The notes beneath the pieces were generated by a model. That model was not told where the DNA came from. It worked only from the letters and a program-made list of their open reading frames with translations, and ran no database searches. The position numbers and the translations under genes are program-made. This document shows, piece by piece, positions 58,060 through 64,000 of a DNA stretch of 64,000 nucleotides. Location of the stretch: assembly GCF_921293095.1 (NCBI RefSeq), contig NC_060258.1, positions 4,340,001 to 4,404,000 of the forward strand, read 5' to 3'. Every line of letters starts with the position of its first letter. Position 1 is the stretch's first letter. Origin of the DNA: Ischnura elegans (lineage: Eukaryota > Arthropoda > Insecta > Odonata > Coenagrionidae).

Positions 58060-58560
58060 AAATTGGTTTCATGCAACCCCCAATTAATATCTAATGTCTG
58101 CTTATCTTTTCATGTATATGGCCTTTTTTATATCCTTAATAACCTGCCCAATGAGAAACATACAGAACTATTATTTTCCCTTCTTCCTGTCCACCTCTCC
58201 TTTTTGTCCGACTATTGTATTTACAAGGCCATCACATCTAATGAGGTGGCCAATTAAGATAAGGTTTTTAGAAGACTTCCCTTTCCTCCCACTCTTCTTT
58301 TTACTTCCTTCTTTTGTTTTCATTTTTTTATCTTTGGTAATCTTCTGGAGCGACACATTTTGAAAGCTTCCAATCTTGACTTTTCTGCAGCTTTCCATTT
58401 TGAAACCTGGCTCCCATTTTTTACTATGCTCGAAATGTAGTAACTGATATACTGTGTCCTTATTTTGGTGTTAATACTCTCAATTGTAGGAGTCTTCTTT
58501 TTTCTAGTGTTCTCTGTGCCTGTGCTACTATACTGACTATTTATTTCTTGCTTCATCATC
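58060..58560 (-). mobile_element. LINE fragment in the gene B intron
   Basis: The minus strand reads KKSGRKGKSSKNLILIGHLI, then RCDGLVNTIVGQKGEVDRKK. Mirror counterpart of 28800-29330 in gene A, so inserted before the A/B split. Confidence 0.6.
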
Positions 58561-58867
58561 ACTGGTAACTAAGCTTCCTAAAGCATAATATATCAGTCTG
58601 TTTGTAAATATACAGATGTCCTTAAAAATGACAAAGGGTACCCAGTGGGGAAAAGTTAGTTCAAAAGATATGCAAAGAATATTCTCCAGCGAAGCAACTT
58701 TAGTGCAAAGAATGTTCTTCTTGAACGTCCAAAGAATCAACAAATGGCGCACTATCCGAGTTCAAAGAACATTCTCCTGCAGTAGTGCAAAGGATGTTCT
58801 TTGGTTATTCATCTTGCACTATCTATGGCTAGATCGTGCGATAAGAAGGTTCAATGTTGCTTCATAG

Positions 58868-59440
58868 AACATGCATTGTGCACTACCCCTAGCTAGATGC
58901 TACATTGAGAAGGTTCAAAGTTGCTTCATAGGATATGCATTGTGTACTACCCCTAGCTTGATGCTACATCGAGAAGGTTCAAAGTTGCTTCATAGGATAT
59001 GCATCGTGTACTACCCCTAGCTTGATGTTACATTGAGAAGGTTCAAAGTTGCTTCATATGACATGCATTTTGCACTACCCCTGGCTAGATGCTACATTGA
59101 GGAGGTCTCAAAATTGCTTCATAGGATATGCATCGTGCACTACCCCTGGCTAGAAACTACATTGAGAAGGTTCAAAGTTGCTCCATAGGATATTCACCGT
59201 GCCCTACCCCTTACCAGATCCTACATTGAGAAGGTTCAAAGTTGCTTCATAGGATATTCACCTTACACTACCCCTTACCAGATCCTACATTGAGAAGGTT
59301 CAAAGTTGCTTTATAGGATATGTTTCGAGCACCACATCTTTGCAGATCCTACATTGTGAAGGTTCATAGTTGCTTCTTAGGATACGCGTCGTGAACTACA
59401 CCCGGCGAAATCCTACAGCGAGCAGGAACAAAGGTGATCC
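58868..59440 (+). repeat. ~64-bp minisatellite inside the TA-flanked element
   Basis: About nine copies of a 63-66-bp unit, with CACTACCCC(T)AGCTAGATGC, ACATTGAGAAGGTTCAAAG and TTGCTTCATAGGATATGCAT as landmarks. GCAT starts are at 58873, 58937, 59001, 59064 and 59130. Copies degrade rightwards. Confidence 0.85.
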
Positions 59441-60130
59441 ATGGAATAGGATATTATAGGATCCATAGGATAGGATGCATGACGCACTGCCTCTGGCTAT
59501 GTGAATCCGCAAGAATGATCAAAGCTGCTTCAAGTTGAGTGCTATACAGAATAGGGACAGGCGAAGGAGGAATCTTATGTACATTCATTTTGGAAATAAA
59601 TCCAAGAAGAAGGGAAGGAGGGTATAAAATAATAATATAATAGAGGTATATAATGTAAAAATTTATGTTCATAAAAAATGACATTCATATTAAATGGCAA
59701 ATATTATAGAAACAATGTGAAAGCAAGCGAATATAAGTAATTGAGGAATGATTGATGATGATGACACATAGCATGAAAAGAATACACATACATATATACT
59801 AATTGTTTCCATATAAAAATTATTCCACGGCAATAGGCAAAGCGTGCATATGTTGAAGGGTTTCTTCATTGACCTCTTCCCACATTGGCTCTCCCTGTCT
59901 GTACGTCCATGGAATGATGACTGGAGTACTGTAAGCCTACTTGGAAGCTGGTAACTCAATTTCTGTAACAAGAAAACATTAAAAAATCCTTGAGTTTCAA
60001 ATAAGATGAAAGAAAGTAATACGTTAATGAGTAATTCCCAGTATAAAATGCATTGACTCAAAATAATATAGAACTTCTAATGTATACATATAAATGACTT
60101 TTATATTATAAATTACAGGCATAATTCGTA
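59441..60130. other. Unassigned interior of the TA-flanked element
   Basis: AT-rich. No coding motif found; the gypsy fragment breaks off at its right edge. Confidence 0.4.
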
Positions 60131-60132
60131 GA

Positions 60133-61400
60133 GTATTTATTGCATGTTGTCCACTAAAAAACGGTCAGGCTTTCCCAATATTTCAACTCTTACTGCCATA
60201 CCCGATACTGGTGAGATGGCTAAAATTACTTCGCCCTCGACCTCGCGGTCGGGGTTATCCCATTTCCCGGTTTCTCGGAGGTCTTTTTGATGGGGCAATC
60301 GAGCGGGCGATGGCCGATTTCTTTACAAATTCCACAACACTGAAGTGAACATTCCTTGGAGAAGTGAGATTTTTCCCCCGCAATTGTAACAGCGTTGAGG
60401 TTACGAGCGACAGAATTTAGAAATATGACCTGTCTTTCCGCAAGAATAGCAGCTTCGGTTGGCATTTGGTGGGCGATCTTGAACGACAGGTTTATGAACA
60501 GGAGAGGGTATAGGAGTAGGGTGTGAGCGAAGACCTTGTCTTTCAGGGATGTGTTTCACTTGAGGAAAGCTAGAGGAGGAAAGGGAAAGTGAGGGTATTC
60601 TCGTGATTCTCCCAGCTTGGGGTGGAGGGATGTGGAAGGCAGGGTCATAGGGAGAGCTATCCAACATGTGCACATACTCAGCGTCTATTTTTTTGGTGGC
60701 GTAACTCTTCACATTTGCTTCCTCTTGCAGAGCATACTCTTCGGCCTCTAACATACTCTTTGGCTGTCTGACTTGTACGAAGCGCCCTATTTCCTCTCGT
60801 AATCCCGACAAAAATTGCAAAAGAAGCCTGTTTTCTAGCATCGCCGTGGCTACTTCCGAGGACGGATCCGCGAGTGTTTTAAGCAATTGCCTTGCAGTTT
60901 TCCGAAGCCGTGTTGCGTAGTTTGCTTCTGTTTCCAGAGGCTGCTGAGTGCAGCTGGAAAATAAGCACTGGAGTGACAGAGGTGAAATGCGGGCAGAAAA
61001 TCTGTTTTAAGTATCTAAGAAAATCTCTGAAGTTTTTGACTATGGGTGGATTAGCCAACACATATTCAGCAGCGGAACCTGCCAAGCGTAAGCGCGCGAC
61101 ACATAGCGTTTGATGTTCGGTCCAAGCATTTAAATTACGAATTAAATTTAATTTTTCGAAAAAGGTTTCTATCGATACGTCATCATCCCCACTGAATAAC
61201 GGAATAAAATATACTTGTCCCCCAAGAGTGTGAGGGATTGCGGAGTTAGGTGTAGGGAATGGCGGATGAGGTAAATTCTCTGAATCATTTGGGGTTATGG
61301 TATTAACGGATGGACAAAAATCAATTAAATCCGAGCTATGCTCCTGCCGAAATAATGGATTCGAGTTTCGTTCGAAAGGAAAATTGTCCTATGGCCAGGC
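60133..61400 (-). pseudogene. Truncated gypsy-type gag and start of protease
   Basis: The minus strand contains a gag capsid region (FFEKLNLIRNLNAWTEHQT, AARLRL-type VARLRLAGSAAEYVL, NFRDFLRYLKQIF). After a frameshift near 60950 comes NYATRLRKTARQLLKTLADP and FLSGLREEIGRFVQVRQPKS. Zinc knuckles are CYSCGKTGHISKFC and CGICKEIGHRPLDC, with a damaged one between (EKSHFSKEC). The frame then passes PVSGMAVRVEILGKPDRFLV and breaks at D, where the protease active site D(T/S)G would begin. RT, RNase H, integrase and 3' LTR are absent. Confidence 0.8.
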
Positions 61401-61547
61401 CATACTGAAGTAATATCAAAATTAAAACACACAAAAATAAAATAAAATAACGGAAATAACAAAAAAATCGGAGTAAATATCCTTTAGATTATTCACTGCA
61501 AAGTAAGCCCCCGAAAAGTAAAATGAATTTTGGATGAATTAATTTTT

Positions 61548-61559
61548 CACCTGACACCA
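61548..61559 (-). promoter_or_regulatory. Probable primer-binding site
   Basis: TGGTGTCAGGTG on the minus strand, just after the LTR end ACA, complementary to a tRNA 3' end finishing in CCA. It marks the sequence to its right as a 5' LTR. Confidence 0.55.
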
Positions 61560-61562
61560 AAA

Positions 61563-62214
61563 TGTCGCGACGGGACGACACTGCTACCTACTAGTAGGTC
61601 TTCTGCCTGGATAAGGTCCCGAAGGGAGAGCGAATCAAATGCTCATTGGGAGTAACTAACTCAGCTTTTATTGTTCGCTGCTATTCCGTTCATACACTTT
61701 CACGGGGGGATTTGAGGCTGGCGCGCACGGAGGTGGAATGCTTGGGTATAGAACTTACGTGGCGGCGAGTAGGGAGAGGCGGTGCTGATGGTCGTGGACC
61801 TGGTTGTGCCCGGTTCGATTCCCACACGAGTTGTCGTTCGAGAACTACCGCAGCTCCCGCGTCAAGGTCTCGAAGAGTCCCCGGATGGAGATTCGCAGAA
61901 GTCCTCGAACGACGAACTCGTCCAACCCAGGCACCAGCAAATGTACTCACTGTACCGCCAAGAAAAACTGTCCACGCGGGACAGAATTTCTGCCCTATAA
62001 GTCCACTTCCCGGGGGTGCGTGTGAGGGGGAAGGGGTCGCAGTGGAAAAGGGTAGTGTACCCCAGTGCATGGTCCAAATTCTCGGAAATGCCCCTTAGAC
62101 CCACGCCCCCTAGGGCAGGAAAAGTAGCGTCACGCCTCCTTTCCCGCCACTCATAGTATCCTCCTATCACCACAAACCGAATATGCAACAAGTGAGCTTA
62201 TGTGTGGAGTCTCG
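61563..62214 (-). mobile_element. Probable 5' LTR of the truncated gypsy element
   Basis: In element sense it ends GTCGCGACA next to the primer-binding site and contains AATAAA followed by AGCTGAGTTAGTTACTCCC (about 61645-61675), a likely R region. The outer end is placed at TGCGAGACTCC because of the TG start, but no target duplication can be checked. Confidence 0.5.
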
Positions 62215-63094
62215 CAAAATTCATACATCTAATCTGAGAACCAAAATTTGTAATAATAATAATATAAACTAATGACACAAATTTAGTAATATGGTAAATA
62301 CTACGTACTCACCTAGAATAAATCGGCGTTAGTGGTCGCAACTGATAGCTGCCTCTTCCACTCCAGTTCCTGGGGTCCCTTCTCATCTCACAACTGCATT
62401 CACCACGAGTTCACGAAAGAGTGACGGAGTTGCAATTCAGAGTGGGTGGTGTCAGTTGAAGCCACTAAAACAACTCCTGGGGAATGCTTCCGCGAACGTT
62501 ATTATTTCTTTACAAACTTGAGATTCTCCCGTCTTCATTCTTCTTCCCCTTCCCCGCGCTCTTGTTTCTTTCACCCGTAAGGTCTGCAGAGCCGTTAAAT
62601 CGCAACATATACATTTTGGCTCTTATAATAAGAAGAAAGTTTTTTTCCCTATTATAAAACCTAGCTTATTGCTTTGCGTGCCAAATTTTTAAAATTCAGA
62701 ATTTCTGTGAATTTTAAATTATATAAAGACTTGAGTAAGCAAGTGACCATCGCTTGCACCTTGTGTAGACATTTGGGGGGAAAATATGAAATAATCTTCG
62801 AGCCCCATGTGAATTGGGAGGTGTTCTGTAGAATCCGTTGGCATCTGAGATCGTGCAACCCGCGGACATCAGTGAAATAATGTACAAAATGAACAATCTT
62901 GGAATTAGTTCCGTAATTTAGTTCAAAGAATGTGCTGAGAACGTTCACCTTGCACATGTTCAAAGTTAGTGCAGCGGGAAACAATCTTTGCATGTTCTAA
63001 GCACGTTCTATGCACATTCATTCTGAATTAATTCAACTCTGCACGTACTTTGAAGTAATTCAAACTTAATTCTGCACAAACTTTCCCCACTGGG
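62215..63094. other. Right end of the TA-flanked element
   Basis: Ends with subterminal motifs resembling the left end (GTTCAAAGAATGTGC at 62920, TTCAAAGTTAGTGCAG at 62960, TTTGCATGTTCTAAGC). Confidence 0.5.
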
Positions 63095-63955
63095 TATTGT
63101 AACCTTCATCAGTGGTGGAGTTTTATGTTAAATTGTAGAAATTATCATTTGTAGTATATAATTATTCATTTATTAATCGCATTTACTCCTGAAACAATTT
63201 GATATGCTTGAAAGCGCAGTCTAAATCTTTTGTGCAAATAAGTGGTGAAGGATTCAGTTTTTTCGGGCAAACTAATGTTGTTGTGTGGAAATATACATCA
63301 TAAAAACTTAATTAAGTCACTGGATGTAAAAATACCTCAAGAAAATACCAATTATCAATTTTACATGTAGAGAAAACAAATCTACATATTTACCCATTGA
63401 AATTATGCAACTTCTAACCTTTTAGAAATTAATCTAAAGATTTCTCTTTTTCGTTAACTCAAAATGGCCTTCAGTTGTATCTCGTCTGAGTAAGTTTTTT
63501 TGTCAAAATCCTTGACGTCTCTAAACCAAATTATTAACCAAAATAAACTGAAATTATTTTCTGTTGTTGCCCCTTTTTATTTTCCATGAATGAATGCTAT
63601 TACCTATGGGCTCTGTATTCTCATACAAAGTGTTCCCATAATATAAGTTTCTGTTATAATATAAGATGATATCTGGAGAATTACACCTCCAGGAACTGTT
63701 GCCCAGAGAATAATGACGTGGATTTTTCAGGGATTTTGCAATGAAAATAAGAAGCATTAGGAGTATACATAAGTGGTTAATTTAATAACAAGTGTAAACA
63801 TAATCAATTCCTGATATTAAAACCTTGCCGGATAGTATGAAGAATATATCCATTTGAAACTAACTTTTATTTTATTCGTGTGAATAATTCTGAAAAGCAC
63901 ATCTATGTTTCTTTACCTCATTCGCTAATGATGATGATTGGGGATTATGTTGCAG
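63095..63955 (+). other. Gene B intron E5-E6 (distal part)
   Basis: Nearly colinear with gene A 27867-28725. No additional feature. Confidence 0.6.
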
Positions 63956-64000
63956 CCCAATACCTTAACTGCTTCCCAAGGTGAAAAGGTGGAAGCTCAG
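63956..64000 (+). CDS. Gene B exon E6, start (runs off the window)
   Basis: Acceptor TATGTTGCAG followed by 15 codons, PNTLTASQGEKVEAQ, the same peptide as gene A E6. The rest of E6, E7 and the zinc-finger exon should lie to the right. Confidence 0.8.

Larger units (their letters stand above)
58641..63094. mobile_element. TA-flanked mosaic DNA element in the gene B intron
   Basis: 4454 bp with inverted ends CCCAGTGGGGAAA(A)GTT, flanked by TA (58639-58640; 63095-63096). Gene A shows the empty site (AGGGTATTGTAACC on its sense strand), so insertion postdates duplication. Both ends contain many short motifs of the type GTTCAAAG, GCAAAGAATGTTC and GTTCTATGCAC. No transposase is present, and a gypsy fragment sits inside. 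TA target suggests a Tc1/mariner-related mover. Confidence 0.75.

Noticed and set aside
19258-64000. A single large inverted duplication covering 19-64 kb including the satellite arms
   Set aside because: The 9-bp direct repeat exactly abutting the inverted termini, and the much higher identity of the outer arms than of the exons, fit an independent insertion between head-to-head genes better.

Overview
This is eukaryotic, almost certainly insect, DNA. Short symmetric exons with GT-AG introns encode a ZAD zinc-finger protein family, a largely arthropod group. The rest is dense transposon and satellite sequence: Penelope-like, gypsy, pogo/Tigger, mariner, hAT, PIF-Harbinger, a possible piggyBac-like element, LINE tails and tRNA-derived SINEs. 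I cannot name the species. Everything here comes from reading the sequence; no database search was run.

Host genes. Three related ZAD-C2H2 loci are visible. I number the exons E1-E7 plus a ZF exon from comparing the loci. Gene C (+, 409-6115) enters from the left with E6, E7 and a zinc-finger exon that now stops early at a TAA. Gene A (-, 36343 down to 19258) has E1-E6, then a second E3' and E4', but no zinc-finger exon in the window. It carries a TGA in E2 and a frameshifting deletion in E4. Gene B (+, 51330 to beyond 64000) has intact E1-E5 and the start of E6. A and B lie head to head. Both carry a mariner relic and a LINE tail in equivalent introns, so those insertions predate the A/B duplication.

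The most striking structure is at 36444-50380, between the 5' ends of genes A and B. It is about 13.9 kb, has long inverted ends built of a ~539-bp satellite, and is flanked by a perfect 9-bp direct repeat (CAAGGAAAC). It looks like a giant Foldback/MULE-type element inserted into what was about 1 kb between two divergent genes. Its loop holds SINEs, a TTAA-flanked element and a hAT relic. A nearly intact pogo/Tigger transposon sits in its right arm.

Between genes C and A (6.5-17.4 kb) is a repeat nest organised around (TA)n tracts. It holds a palindromic array of 464-bp units each carrying a tRNA-like sequence, two Penelope-like elements head to head, a solo LTR and a third Penelope-like fragment. 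The Penelope 3' ends lie beside (TA)n tracts, and two carry hammerhead-like hairpins.

The introns of genes A and B hold further elements, several of them nested: a Harbinger-type element inside a possible piggyBac-like one, a Tigger-like element inside another, and a TA-flanked 4.45-kb mosaic in gene B with a truncated gypsy LTR-gag inside it. The paralogous intron of gene A gives the empty site for that mosaic.
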